The position numbers and the translations under genes are program-made. The notes beneath the pieces were generated by a model, which saw nothing but the letters and a program-made list of their open reading frames with translations, was not told the DNA's origin and did no database searches. A DNA stretch of 64,000 bases, from NCBI GenBank assembly GCA_009775125.1, contig VSPD01000005.1:39323-103322 (forward strand), given 5' to 3'. This DNA comes from Muribaculaceae bacterium (lineage in GTDB: Bacteria; Bacteroidota; Bacteroidia; Bacteroidales; Muribaculaceae). Every line of letters starts with the position of its first letter. The stretch's first letter is position 1. This document shows positions 17,812 to 26,380 of the stretch, piece by piece.

Positions 17812-18683
17812 TACGCCGCTTTATATTATCGGCAATTTCATTGCTTCTTTCAATCATTGCCCCTGCGCAGGCTCCGGCACGACTGGCAGTGCGCATGGAC
17901 GACATGGGAGCCTTCCATTCTGTAAACCGCGCCATAATGGACGTATATGCCGACGGAATCTCGCAAAGCGTGGAGATAATGCCCGTAGGACAATGGTATC
18001 CCGAGGCGGTGAAGATGCTCGCCGAGGCTCCGGGCATCGACGCAGGCGTGCATCTTGCCATAACATCCGAGTGGGAAAACGCCAGATGGCGTCCTCTCAC
18101 CCATTGTCCTTCGCTTGTCGACAGCATGGGCTATTTCCGGCCCATGATGAAACCTAACGCCGCCTATCCGGGGCTGTCGGTGAAAGAAGCCGGCTACGAC
18201 ATAGGCGAGGTGGAACGGGAGTTCCGCGCCCAAATCGAGAGGGCGCGGAAAGATGTGCCCTCCCTGTCGCATCTTTCCAACCACATGGGCAGCGCGGCCG
18301 CTTTTCCGGAAATCGACTCGCTCATCCACGTCCTGGCCCGCGAATACAATTTGCCGTTTGTCGACGCTCCCGACAAGAAAATCATGGGATTCTCGCGCGT
18401 AAATTACACATCGCCCGACGGAAACAAAGGACCGCACGGCTCCTTGGCGGAAAAAGAGGAATCATTTATCAACATGCTGCGTTCACTCCGTTCCGGCCAC
18501 AATTACATGTTCCTGGAACATCCCGCCTACGACGATTCCGAGATGTCGCCCATATTCCATATCGGCAACGAGAATGTGGGCGCCGACCGTCAAGGAGTGA
18601 CCGACATGCTCAAAAGCCCACGCGTGCGCCAAGCCCTGCGCGACTGCAACGTGCAACTAATACGAATCTCGGAGCTTTTCTAA
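17808..18683 (+). CDS. YdjC/ChbG-type carbohydrate deacetylase, exported
   Basis: 291 aa with a signal peptide (about 1-21). The YdjC fold is indicated by the metal pair Asp31-Asp32 in VRMDDMGAFHSVNRAIMD, GVHLAIT with the metal His, and HLSNHMGSAA with another His. Family members deacetylate N-acetylglucosamine in chito-oligosaccharides or similar amino sugars. The start overlaps the transporter stop (ATGA), so it is the last gene of the translationally coupled group. In the locus it may remove N-acetyl groups from amino-sugar decorations of the imported glycan; that is inference. Confidence 0.88.
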   Translation: MIRRFILSAISLLLSIIAPAQAPARLAVRMDDMGAFHSVNRAIMDVYADGISQSVEIMPVGQWYPEAVKMLAEAPGIDAGVHLAITSEWENARWRPLTHCPSLVDSMGYFRPMMKPNAAYPGLSVKEAGYDIGEVEREFRAQIERARKDVPSLSHLSNHMGSAAAFPEIDSLIHVLAREYNLPFVDAPDKKIMGFSRVNYTSPDGNKGPHGSLAEKEESFINMLRSLRSGHNYMFLEHPAYDDSEMSPIFHIGNENVGADRQGVTDMLKSPRVRQALRDCNVQLIRISELF

Positions 18684-18698
18684 TTCGCATTTTTTGCC

Positions 18699-18707
18699 TA
18701 ACTTTGC
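18699..18707 (+). promoter_or_regulatory. Bacteroidota -7 promoter element
   Basis: TAACTTTGC fits TAnnTTTGY. No good -33 TTTG is visible 19-20 nt upstream. It would start transcription just before the long inverted repeat and the MenE-like gene. Confidence 0.55.
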
Positions 18708-18712
18708 ACAGT

Positions 18713-18774
18713 TGCAGGAACACAAGCCTCCGGCTTGTGATTTATTTCACAAGCCGGAGGCTTGTGTTCCTGCA
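18713..18774 (+). repeat. perfect 28-bp inverted repeat in the menE leader
   Basis: Arms 18713-18740 and 18747-18774 are perfect complements with a TTTATT loop. Each arm contains its own smaller hairpin, ACAAGCC-TCC-GGCTTGT. The whole lies between a -7 box and the MenE-like ATG, eight bases upstream of it, so it would occlude the ribosome-binding region in RNA. It could be a two-unit REP element (REPIN) or a translational control hairpin. Confidence 0.9.
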
Positions 18775-18781
18775 TATTTAT

Positions 18782-19747
18782 ATGACTATGGATTATCTGG
18801 AATTTGCAAAGGTGTGGAATGACGGACACCGTTTTGTCGAAATGAAAACGTCGGGGTCGACAGGCACTCCGAAGACGATAAGGATGTCGAAGGCCGACAT
18901 GGCCCGGTCGGCCCGCGCCACCAACGCGCATTTTGGCATAACGTCTTCCTCCGTGCTTGGCATCCCGCTTTCAATGGATTATGTCGCCGGCAAGATGATG
19001 GCGGTGAGGGCATGGGAGGCCGGTTGCCGTCTTGTCGTAATTGAACCGTCGAACGGATTCGTTCTGCCCGAGCGCGTCGACCTGCTCAGCATCGTGCCGT
19101 CGCAAATTGAGAATGTCCTCAACAGTTATATCCCTGCCGATATTGGCGCGTTGCTCATAGGCGGGGCGGCTCCCCGCGCCGACATGATTGCACGGCTGCG
19201 CGACAGGGGGTTCAAGGGAGCCGTGACATATGGCATGACCGAGACGGCGAGCCATGTCGCTCTTGCCGACATCGCGGCAGAGGATGCGCCTTTCGAGGCG
19301 TTGCCCGGGATAGTTTTTTCCACCGACAGCCGTGGCTGCCTTGTGATAGACGCGCCGGATTTCGACTATCGCAGCGTTACGACCAATGATATTGTGACGC
19401 TGATCGACAATCGTCGATTCCGTATGCACGGACGCATCGACAATGCAATAAACTCCGGCGGGATAAAGATTCACCCCGAGATGCTCGAACGCGCCATCCC
19501 CTCCGATTTTGCCTATCCCTTCTATTTCACAGGCGAAGCCGACGAGAAATGGGGCGAAAGGCTTGTGCTTGTAATCGAATGTCGGGCTGACGAGGCCGCG
19601 GAAACAGGCCGTGAAATAAACAGGCTTATCCCCGGCCATATGCTCAAACGCATCTATGCTGTGGATAGAATCCCCACTACATCCACCGGCAAACCACGAC
19701 GGCTCCCGCCCTCGCAACTCAATGTAATTTACTCAATAGTATTATAA
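18782..19747 (+). CDS. menE: O-succinylbenzoate-CoA ligase-like AMP-binding protein
   Basis: 321-aa adenylate-forming enzyme resembling the short MenE of Bacteroidales, which activates o-succinylbenzoate with CoA in menaquinone synthesis. The P-loop is TSGSTGTPK. VTYGMTETASHVA is the A5 motif, the RIDNAINSGGIKIHP segment is A8, and TSTGKPRR contains the C-terminal catalytic Lys. It lacks the N-terminal about 100 residues of long acyl-CoA ligases, as expected for this subgroup. The start is ATG 18782 or 18788; an in-frame ATG at 18704 lies inside the palindrome and gives no homologous sequence. No other menaquinone genes are adjacent, so the call rests on motifs and length. Confidence 0.78.
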   Translation: MTMDYLEFAKVWNDGHRFVEMKTSGSTGTPKTIRMSKADMARSARATNAHFGITSSSVLGIPLSMDYVAGKMMAVRAWEAGCRLVVIEPSNGFVLPERVDLLSIVPSQIENVLNSYIPADIGALLIGGAAPRADMIARLRDRGFKGAVTYGMTETASHVALADIAAEDAPFEALPGIVFSTDSRGCLVIDAPDFDYRSVTTNDIVTLIDNRRFRMHGRIDNAINSGGIKIHPEMLERAIPSDFAYPFYFTGEADEKWGERLVLVIECRADEAAETGREINRLIPGHMLKRIYAVDRIPTTSTGKPRRLPPSQLNVIYSIVL

Positions 19748-19750
19748 CAG

Positions 19751-19780
19751 AAACGCCGCCCGAGTCGTCGGGCGGCGTTT
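19751..19780. terminator. bidirectional terminator between convergent genes
   Basis: A perfect 13-bp stem (19751-19763 with 19768-19780, AAACGCCGCCCGA arm) with a GTCG loop is followed by T-rich sequence on the + strand. It lies between the convergent MenE-like and CotH genes and has an A/T end on both sides. Confidence 0.85.
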
Positions 19781-19802
19781 ATTGTTATTGAAGGTATTGG
19801 TG

Positions 19803-22800
19803 TCAGAAGACGATTTTGGCGACTTTGGAGTCTTGGCGGCGAATTACTAATTGTCCGGGAGCGGGATTGGCGATGCGCTGTCCCTGGATGTTGAAGTAAT
19901 GGACGGGGGCGTCGGTGTCGACGGGTAATTCTATATCGTCGATGCCGGTGACGCTAAGATCCAGACCATAGGTTTGGTTTATAAGATTGGCCTTGGCGGC
20001 AACATAGTCCTGCATCTTGGCTACATGCTCGGCATATGTGGCATACTGGGGCGACGGGTTCTGGTGGATTACATCGGAAAGGACAGGCCAGCGTTGGAAA
20101 TTGAGTTGCTGCGAAAGGTCGATTTTTTCCGACTGTTCCTGAATATATTCATTGACAGAATTAGCATCGAGGCCGTTGTATTTGTGGGCGAGCGACCACA
20201 ATTCGGTAAGGCGGGCTTTGTTGGCCGGGTCTTCGAGGAGGATACGGATGAAACGCTGAACGGCACCGTCGCCGTTGGGATATTGGCGTTCGGGCGAGTC
20301 CCACCATTGGTTGAGGGGCATGTCGCCGGCATACATTCCTTTGTAGATATTGGTAAAATTGCCTTGGGAATCAAACGGATGATACATCATTTCGGTGAAT
20401 TGCAGACGATTGTCGTTGTAGAAAGCAAGGTCAAGGTCCCACATCGGGCCTACATGCCACATATCGCTGCCCGTGTCCTTATACATATATATGCTCCAGA
20501 ATGCGTCGGGATTTCCCACATATTCCTCGGCGATGAGATAGCGGAGGAAGGAATCGACGTCGAGACGGTCGCGGTAATCCGTTTCCATGCCCAGGCCGAA
20601 ATCGTAGACCGATTTCATCATCTGCTCGAAACTTGATTTAAGGTTGGAGAATACCACGTCGTCGGCTACATTTACGGTGAGGGGGTCGGGCGATTTTATC
20701 GTGAGGGGGAAATCGTATTTCTTGCCGGCTGCGTCTTCGGCAGTTGCCACCATCCATTCTCCGGCGGGTTCCTGATAGGCGTATGCGTCGACTTCGACAA
20801 GAAAACCGCCGTCGGCGGGCGCGGCGCTGTCCTCGCGGTCGATTTCTGTAATGTCGACACGGCCGGGACGCACGTCGATTTGGTCAGACAGCTGGTAAGT
20901 GCCCATATACTGGCCGTTGAATATAAGGTCGACCATCGAAGCCTGAGGCACAAACTCCATGCCGAGGCGGCGTCCCATCTCGAAACCTATGTTGTTGCGG
21001 AGCAAAGTTTTGTCGCTCTGATTGTTGATCATAGTCCACTTTTTACCCTTTGCCGTGGAGCCGAGTACTTTTGTGGATTTGTTGAACTTCATGCGGAACG
21101 GCTTTTTGTGGAACAGATTCCATGACGAGTTGCCGCGTCCACGTATTTGTGTTTTAGCGTCATCGACATTTACCTCGCCGTTCTCGTCGATAATGATTAC
21201 ACGCGAGCCTTCGAGAGTGTTACGTTCGCTCTTGTTGGACTGCGACTCGTCGAAGAACGTGTCGCCGACAGTGTTGACAATCACAAGCGGAAGCGAAGTG
21301 GGGCGATAGTAGACCGTCTCGTTTGTCGCACGAGCCAAAGCCTCGTCGGATGCCGCCTCAAAGCGGATGCCGGCAATGCGGCAAGTAGTGACATTGCAAT
21401 CGTATTTGGAGCCGGGGCCGGCATAGCGCACATATTTGAACGCCTGATTGCAGGAAACGGCGACGCTCTGCCACCGGCCGGGGGTGAAGTCATGGTCGAG
21501 CTCGTTGAGCATATACAGGGGCACGGCATCTATAAACGAAGGGTCGTTCGCGCCCTGGAACACGCCGAGATTATATTCGCTCTTGGCCACGCCCTCGGGC
21601 ACGACATAAGAAATGCTCGTTATCACTTTCGGAGTGTCGAACGATGCTCCTACCCATTGGAGGCCGGCAAGGCCGAAGAAATCTGTCACCGTAGAGTTGT
21701 CGCCGTCGAAGGCGCGTGCCACATAAGGCTTCAAACCGCGGTTCGACTCCATATTTGCCCAAATAAGAGATGCGCCTTCCACGCCGAAATCGAGAGAAGA
21801 AGGCTCCTGAATGTCGGGCAAGTCATGGCTACTGTCGGCATAAACGGAGAAGTCGAAAATCTTGACGCCGTATTGGGTGGAGGCTTTTGTGCTTACAAAC
21901 TTAATTTTGCGCACATCCTTCGCCGACGCGAGTATGTTTTCAGTGTATTTTTTGCTGCTGTGGCCGGTTTCCGTAAACAGCACATTTTCCGCTCCATCGT
22001 TGTCGATGGCGATAACCTGATAATCGGCGGCAGATGCTGCTTCAAAGCTGATTGAAATGGCGGTGATGTCGTAAAGGGCGGCAAAGTCCACGATAAATCC
22101 GACGGTGTATGTACGCGATGCTTCATCGATTCCGGTATCGCCGTGCATAGCCCACAAGCTGCCCATATTGTCGTCGAAAGCGCCGACCATCGAGCCGGTA
22201 TCGGTTGGGTCGTTGAGCGGAGTGACCATTCTTTGCCAGTTGGAGTAAATATTTATTTTCTCGCCGGAATAAGCCTTGATTTTAATCGGATTGGACTCGA
22301 TGGCACCGGATTTTGCCACAATCTCTACCTCCCCGCCCTTGGCAGGAGTAAAGATGCCGTCGGCCACCGTCCCGGCCTCGGCTGGAATCACTTCATAGGC
22401 CACATCGCCGGCGCTGATGTCGGCTCCAATCTGGTCTTTTCCCTGCGCCGTGAGGGCGACAGACTCGCCCACTTTGGCCCAAGTCTTGTCGGCTGAAAGC
22501 AAAATCGACGAAAGAACCGTATTCTCCATTTTAAATACCCGGAATTCCCAGAACGATACGCCGTATTGCGTGCCTCGTGCAATGTTGGTGAATTTAATAT
22601 ATCGGGCGTTTTGGTCGCCTACATTATAGGCAGCGTCGACGGGGAACCCGGCAAGAGTTTTGTCGGTCTCGGCATATACAGTGGTATAGACGACGCCATC
22701 GTTGGACACGGCGAGAGTGAACGATTTTGAGTAAGCGCCTTCCCAACAGATTTGAATGGTGTTGAAAGCCTTGGCGCTGCCCATGTCGAGAATCCACTCC

Positions 22801-22985
22801 ACGGCATCGATGCCATGGACCGATTCAAAACGAGTGCCGACATTGCCGTCGATAGCCGCGTTAGCCGAATTGCCGCCACTTGTAGCCGTGGCAGTGCCTC
22901 CGAGCGCGAGGTTCTCCTGTGCCATTGCCGCCGGCACGGCCGACACAACGACAAGGAGCGAAAGTAAAAAGGATTTGAAAGACAT
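19803..22985 (-). CDS. CotH-kinase family surface protein with discoidin-type domains
   Basis: 1060 aa. Signal peptide of about 23 residues ending AAMAQ. N-terminal F5/8-type C (discoidin-like) domain (about 24-155), a BIG2-like Ig domain (about 165-245), two further discoidin-like regions (about 245-560) and a CotH kinase domain (about 590-960) with RGRGNSSW, KPFRMKFNK, GGFLVEVD and MWDLDLAF. The C-terminal tail is VHYFNIQGQRIANPAPG. CotH proteins are atypical protein kinases first described on spore coats; bacterial secreted versions are poorly studied. ATG at 22985 is chosen over the longer frame starting 23138 because the signal peptide begins there. Probably surface-anchored and carbohydrate-binding; target unknown. 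Confidence 0.9.
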   Translation of the reverse strand: MSFKSFLLSLLVVVSAVPAAMAQENLALGGTATATSGGNSANAAIDGNVGTRFESVHGIDAVEWILDMGSAKAFNTIQICWEGAYSKSFTLAVSNDGVVYTTVYAETDKTLAGFPVDAAYNVGDQNARYIKFTNIARGTQYGVSFWEFRVFKMENTVLSSILLSADKTWAKVGESVALTAQGKDQIGADISAGDVAYEVIPAEAGTVADGIFTPAKGGEVEIVAKSGAIESNPIKIKAYSGEKINIYSNWQRMVTPLNDPTDTGSMVGAFDDNMGSLWAMHGDTGIDEASRTYTVGFIVDFAALYDITAISISFEAASAADYQVIAIDNDGAENVLFTETGHSSKKYTENILASAKDVRKIKFVSTKASTQYGVKIFDFSVYADSSHDLPDIQEPSSLDFGVEGASLIWANMESNRGLKPYVARAFDGDNSTVTDFFGLAGLQWVGASFDTPKVITSISYVVPEGVAKSEYNLGVFQGANDPSFIDAVPLYMLNELDHDFTPGRWQSVAVSCNQAFKYVRYAGPGSKYDCNVTTCRIAGIRFEAASDEALARATNETVYYRPTSLPLVIVNTVGDTFFDESQSNKSERNTLEGSRVIIIDENGEVNVDDAKTQIRGRGNSSWNLFHKKPFRMKFNKSTKVLGSTAKGKKWTMINNQSDKTLLRNNIGFEMGRRLGMEFVPQASMVDLIFNGQYMGTYQLSDQIDVRPGRVDITEIDREDSAAPADGGFLVEVDAYAYQEPAGEWMVATAEDAAGKKYDFPLTIKSPDPLTVNVADDVVFSNLKSSFEQMMKSVYDFGLGMETDYRDRLDVDSFLRYLIAEEYVGNPDAFWSIYMYKDTGSDMWHVGPMWDLDLAFYNDNRLQFTEMMYHPFDSQGNFTNIYKGMYAGDMPLNQWWDSPERQYPNGDGAVQRFIRILLEDPANKARLTELWSLAHKYNGLDANSVNEYIQEQSEKIDLSQQLNFQRWPVLSDVIHQNPSPQYATYAEHVAKMQDYVAAKANLINQTYGLDLSVTGIDDIELPVDTDAPVHYFNIQGQRIANPAPGQLVIRRQDSKVAKIVF

Positions 22986-23134
22986 AAATAAAAAATTGAG
23001 ATGCCTCAGACTCACAGGTCCGAGGAACATAAGATTTTTCAACAAAAGCGGGCTCGCGGTATCAAGATTCAAGCCATCGGGGAGAGAAAGCAGAAGAAGC
23101 ATTCCGGAAAATCCGGCATTAATAGTTCGTACTC

Positions 23135-23168
23135 GCAAAGGTAGGCAAATAAGTAGAATGGAGTCAAA
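23135..23168 (-). promoter_or_regulatory. promoter of the CotH gene
   Basis: On the minus strand TACCTTTGC (23135-23143) is a -7 box, with TTTG at 23165-23168 about 21 nt upstream. The transcript would have a leader of roughly 140 nt. Confidence 0.6.
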
Positions 23169-23279
23169 AAATAACCATGTTTTACAACATAGTTATTTAA
23201 TACATGCGCCACAATACGCTTATTATCAAAATGTTATCTTTCACGAAAGGTTAAGCCGATACATTTATTAGTATTTTTA

Positions 23280-23312
23280 TTTGCCAAATTCGTAAAAGGA
23301 TTGTAACTTTGC
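23280..23312 (+). promoter_or_regulatory. promoter of the cobalamin riboswitch transcript
   Basis: TTTG (23280-23283), 20 nt, then TAACTTTGC (23304-23312) match the Bacteroidota primary sigma consensus. The riboswitch begins within about 10 nt. Confidence 0.8.
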
Positions 23313-23460
23313 GGTGTCAAACACGCGACTCGGAAGCCGGTGAGAATCCGGCACAGTTCCCGCTGCTGTAATTTCCACAAAAAGTGACGGACATACAGAG
23401 CCATTGGCCCCACAGGCCGAGAAGGCGTCCGCCACGGAATAAGTCAGAAGACCCGCTGTT
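23313..23460 (+). ncRNA. cobalamin (AdoCbl-type) riboswitch
   Basis: The leader contains the conserved cobalamin-aptamer core: GCCGGTGAGAATCCGGCAC at 23356-23374, then AGTTCCCGCTGCTGTAA, and the B12-box region CGGAATAAGTCAGAAGACCC at 23435-23454. The intervening P7-P11-like hairpins (GGCCCCACAGGCC and others) are also visible. Bound cobalamin normally represses downstream uptake genes in Bacteroidota. The first start codon is about 150 nt further on; a hairpin around AGCCCGACGGGAAAATTGGGC (23473-23493) could be part of the expression platform. Confidence 0.95.
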
Positions 23461-23609
23461 TTGATTCATTGTAAGCCCGACGGGAAAATTGGGCAGCGAT
23501 GCACCTCGTTCTATTCACAATGTACGATGCACGATGCACAGTTAGCCTGCGGGGACGCAGATTAATTGCGCATTGCACATTATAATATATATAATAAACC
23601 ATCGTTTTA

Positions 23610-24059
23610 ATGAACCGATTTCTACTCTCAATCATGCTCTTGGCCGCAGCCGGCATAAGCCGCGGCGAAACGGTGCAGAAATTGGTGCTTCACGCCCTCG
23701 ACGGCACGGAGATTGAATATCTCCTCGACAATGAGCCCGTTGTGACTTTCGAGGCCGGAAACGCCAAAATCACCGACAAGGCAGCTTCGGAATCTTTTCC
23801 CCTCGACGACATCGACTACTGGGATTTCCGCACCGAAGTGACAAACGCTGTCGAAACCGTGGAAAAGGCCACGGCCCGTATCTCCATCGACGGCCGCACC
23901 GCAACAGTGACAAACCCCAATGCAGCTACAGTGACGGTATATGCCGTCAACGGCACCGTCGTTGGCTCGCAACGTGCCGAAACTTGCACGTTTGAGCTTG
24001 CTCCCGGCCTCTATATCGTGGCCATCGGACAATCCGCACACAAAATTCTAATCCGCTAA
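23610..24059 (+). CDS. small secreted protein with sorting-type tail, cobalamin locus
   Basis: 149 aa with a signal peptide (about 1-19, MLLAAAGISRG). The body is short: KLVLHALDGTEIEYLLDNEPVVTFE at the start resembles the N-terminal segment seen in many Bacteroidales secreted proteins (a statement that the protein is displayed by name or property), followed by PLDDIDYWDF. The C-terminus VYAVNGTVVGSQRA...APGLYIVA...KILIR is a sorting-type tail. It is the first gene after the cobalamin riboswitch and is 21 bp from the DUF4465-like gene. Function unknown; a surface accessory to cobalamin capture is the obvious guess from position. Confidence 0.75.
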   Translation: MNRFLLSIMLLAAAGISRGETVQKLVLHALDGTEIEYLLDNEPVVTFEAGNAKITDKAASESFPLDDIDYWDFRTEVTNAVETVEKATARISIDGRTATVTNPNAATVTVYAVNGTVVGSQRAETCTFELAPGLYIVAIGQSAHKILIR

Positions 24060-24080
24060 TTCCAAACTGCAATATTTGCA

Positions 24081-24989
24081 ATGAAAAAATATATACTCGC
24101 CATATGCGCGCTTTCTGCAATTGCCGCAGGAGCAAAGACATACAATTACATAACCATCGACCTGGGCGACCGCGTGGTGTCCTATCCCGTAAACCGCGTA
24201 GGCAAAATCTCGTTCACCGAAGACGACCTTTCGGCCGAAGCCGACTATACTCTCCGTTACCTCACATTTGAGGATGCCGACTGCAAAAACACCAACTATC
24301 TTGGCAACGACGACTGGACGTCGCTCGTGGACTCGCCCCAATACGGCGGTCCGCAACTCTACGGCCCGGACGGATACGAGAATTCGCCCTATTTCTGGTA
24401 TGACGAGAACAATACCGAGCTCTTTGCCGCCGTCGACCCTGCCGGCGAAGGAAACGTGTATTGGAGCGGTGGCGAAGCCGTGTCCAACTACGTAAACTCC
24501 AACTACGCCACCGAAACTATCGACTATACCCAGCAACTTGCCTCGCCCCATGGCGGCCACAACGGTTCGGCCAATTTCTGCGTACATAACGGATATTTCG
24601 ACGGCGTGTCGTATGGCGTACCGTCGGGCGGCATCGAGTTTGCCGACGGAGTAGCGCGCACCATCGACCATATGTATGTGTCGCTCAGCGCATACCAGCT
24701 TTCCTCCGGCATCTTAGGCACGGCATTCTCCCCGGCAGCATCGGCCACCGACTGGGTGAAATTTATCGCCATAGGCACCGATGCCGACGGCAACACCAAG
24801 CAAGTTGAAATCACCATGTGCGAAAACGGCAAATTCATTACCGACTGGGTGCGTTGGGACCTTGCCGAGCTTGGCGACATCGTGCGCCTCGACTTCAACA
24901 TTACATCGTCGATGACAGGAACATACGGCATGACATTCCCCGGCTATATTCTCTACGACGACATTGCCGTACGCTTTCCCAAAGAATAA
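24081..24989 (+). CDS. DUF4465-like secreted protein, candidate cobalamin-binding surface component
   Basis: 302 aa with a short signal peptide (about 1-18). The region 60-300 has the features of DUF4465 proteins: LTFEDADCKNTNYLG, GGHNGSANFCVHNGYFDG, an internal Tyr/Trp-rich core and YDDIAVRF at the end, consistent with a jelly-roll/lectin-like fold. Proteins of this type recur in cobalamin-riboswitch loci of Bacteroidota and a related group (BtuH) binds cobalamin; I rely on memory for that link. No lipobox is evident. The stop codon TAA is also the left target-site copy of an inserted MITE. Confidence 0.72.
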   Translation: MKKYILAICALSAIAAGAKTYNYITIDLGDRVVSYPVNRVGKISFTEDDLSAEADYTLRYLTFEDADCKNTNYLGNDDWTSLVDSPQYGGPQLYGPDGYENSPYFWYDENNTELFAAVDPAGEGNVYWSGGEAVSNYVNSNYATETIDYTQQLASPHGGHNGSANFCVHNGYFDGVSYGVPSGGIEFADGVARTIDHMYVSLSAYQLSSGILGTAFSPAASATDWVKFIAIGTDADGNTKQVEITMCENGKFITDWVRWDLAELGDIVRLDFNITSSMTGTYGMTFPGYILYDDIAVRFPKE

Positions 24990-25354
24990 GAGTGTGTCTC
25001 ATAACAAATGTTAAAATGAGGGTCCGGTCTTTCGGTGCGGATTTTTCAGTGCAGTTTCAGGAGTGTACTGGATGTACACGACTGAAACAAAGTGGAAAAG
25101 ACGCCCGAAAGACCGGCTGAAAGGTAACTTCACTGCATTTTAGGCACATTGAATGGAAAAGTGTAAATGATATTTTCAACTTATTTAAAAACTTAAAATA
25201 TGTCAATTAACAAATCTTTATTCTGGCGGCTTCTCTTTGGCGCTTTTTGTGTAACTCTTCGGTCATGTGGCTACTGCCACACTCCCTCATCGTTACGCAA
25301 AAATCCCTCAAAGATAAGCCGCCCTCGTTTTAACATTTGTTATGAGACACACTC
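24990..25354. mobile_element. 365-bp MITE-like non-autonomous element
   Basis: Terminal inverted repeats begin GAGTGTGTCTCATAACAAAT and match over 33 bp with one mismatch (24990-25022 against 25322-25354). TAA flanks both ends (24987-24989 and 25355-25357) and looks like a 3-bp target duplication. No transposase is encoded. The right half folds into a long hairpin: 25225-25239 with 25309-25323, 25245-25255 with 25292-25302, apex 25066-type TGTGGC-TACT-GCCACA at 25266-25281. It occupies exactly the gap between one stop codon and the next ATG. Confidence 0.85.
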
Positions 25355-25357
25355 TAA

Positions 25358-26320
25358 ATGAAAATCAGACACTGCATACCTCTTATCGCCCTTGCGTTTG
25401 CCGCATGCAACAAGGATGAGGTGATTATCGACAACGGAGCCGGACCCGGACCCGACACCCCCGATGCGAAAGGTTCTCCTTGGCAGACATCCGTGTTTGA
25501 ATACACGCCTGCGCCGGGCCAGTTTATCAACGAGACTAAGACGGGTGGTTTCTCCGGCAACGAGTTCACCCCGGCCGAGGCTGCCGCTTACGCCCTCGAC
25601 CGATTGAAAAACCGGCGCTTCGTATCGCTCGGAGCCTTCGGAGGATATATTGTGGTGGGATTCGACCACAGCATACGCAACACCGACGCCGAATGGGACT
25701 TCATCATTGAAGGAAATGCCTTCGACAACAACCGTGATTCATCCAACGAACCCGGCGTGGTATGGGTGATGCAGGATACCAACGGCAACGGCCTACCCGA
25801 CGACACGTGGTATCAACTTGCCGGATCGGAAACCGGCCCGGCCACCACTCTTGAAAACTATTCCGTGACCTATACGCGCCCAGAGGACGGACACGATGTG
25901 GAATGGATTGGCTCCGACGGCGAGACGGGAGCAGTGAAATATCTGAAATCACAGCACAACCAGCCGTCGTATTACCCGGCATGGATCGAAGCCGACACCT
26001 ATACCCTCACAGGTACACGCCTGCCGGCTCGGAACTATCGCAACGAGGCAGGCAACTGGGCGAACCCGCCTTTTGCTTGGGGATATGCCGATAATATCGG
26101 CTCCGACGCCTACGTATCGGCCATAACCGAGCAACTCTTCGGACAGTTCACCGGCTTCGAAATCGACAACGCCATAGATGCCGACGGCAAGCCCGTGACA
26201 CTCAAAGCCATCGACTTCATAAAAGTGCAAAGTGCGGTCATGGCTCAATCCGGCTGGATCGGGGAAAATTCGTGTGAAGTATTATCCTTTATAGATTTTG
26301 CCTTGATCGACAACATTTAA
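25358..26320 (+). CDS. surface lipoprotein of the cobalamin locus
   Basis: 320 aa. Signal with lipobox AFAAC (Cys16 or so) followed by NKDEV, then a Gly/Pro linker. The mature protein contains GGYIVVGFDHSIRNTDAEWDF and EPGVVWVMQDTNGNGLPDDTWYQLAGSE, an arrangement seen in PKD/cell-surface proteins encoded beside BtuB/BtuG in Bacteroides. The DTNGNGLPDD loop looks like a calcium-binding site. The ATG directly abuts the TAA duplication of the upstream MITE, so expression needs read-through of that element or an internal promoter. A terminator follows 20 bp after its stop. Probable role: cobalamin or cobalamin-carrier binding at the cell surface; not proven. Confidence 0.78.
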   Translation: MKIRHCIPLIALAFAACNKDEVIIDNGAGPGPDTPDAKGSPWQTSVFEYTPAPGQFINETKTGGFSGNEFTPAEAAAYALDRLKNRRFVSLGAFGGYIVVGFDHSIRNTDAEWDFIIEGNAFDNNRDSSNEPGVVWVMQDTNGNGLPDDTWYQLAGSETGPATTLENYSVTYTRPEDGHDVEWIGSDGETGAVKYLKSQHNQPSYYPAWIEADTYTLTGTRLPARNYRNEAGNWANPPFAWGYADNIGSDAYVSAITEQLFGQFTGFEIDNAIDADGKPVTLKAIDFIKVQSAVMAQSGWIGENSCEVLSFIDFALIDNI

Positions 26321-26339
26321 TTCAAATTTTCTGCCCTTT

Positions 26340-26377
26340 CCCCGATGCCGCCCCCAACGGTGGCACCGGGGATTTTT
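26340..26377 (+). terminator. Rho-independent terminator ending the first cobalamin transcript
   Basis: CCCCGATGCC (26340-26349) pairs imperfectly with GGCACCGGGG (26362-26371) and is followed by ATTTTT. It lies 20 bp after the lipoprotein stop, before the mobile-element block. Confidence 0.7.
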
Positions 26378-26380
26378 CAA

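Noticed and set aside
24818..25120. Open frame running from the DUF4465-like gene into the 365-bp MITE
   Set aside because: It begins inside a real gene in another frame and has no recognisable domain; the element's terminal repeats explain the sequence.
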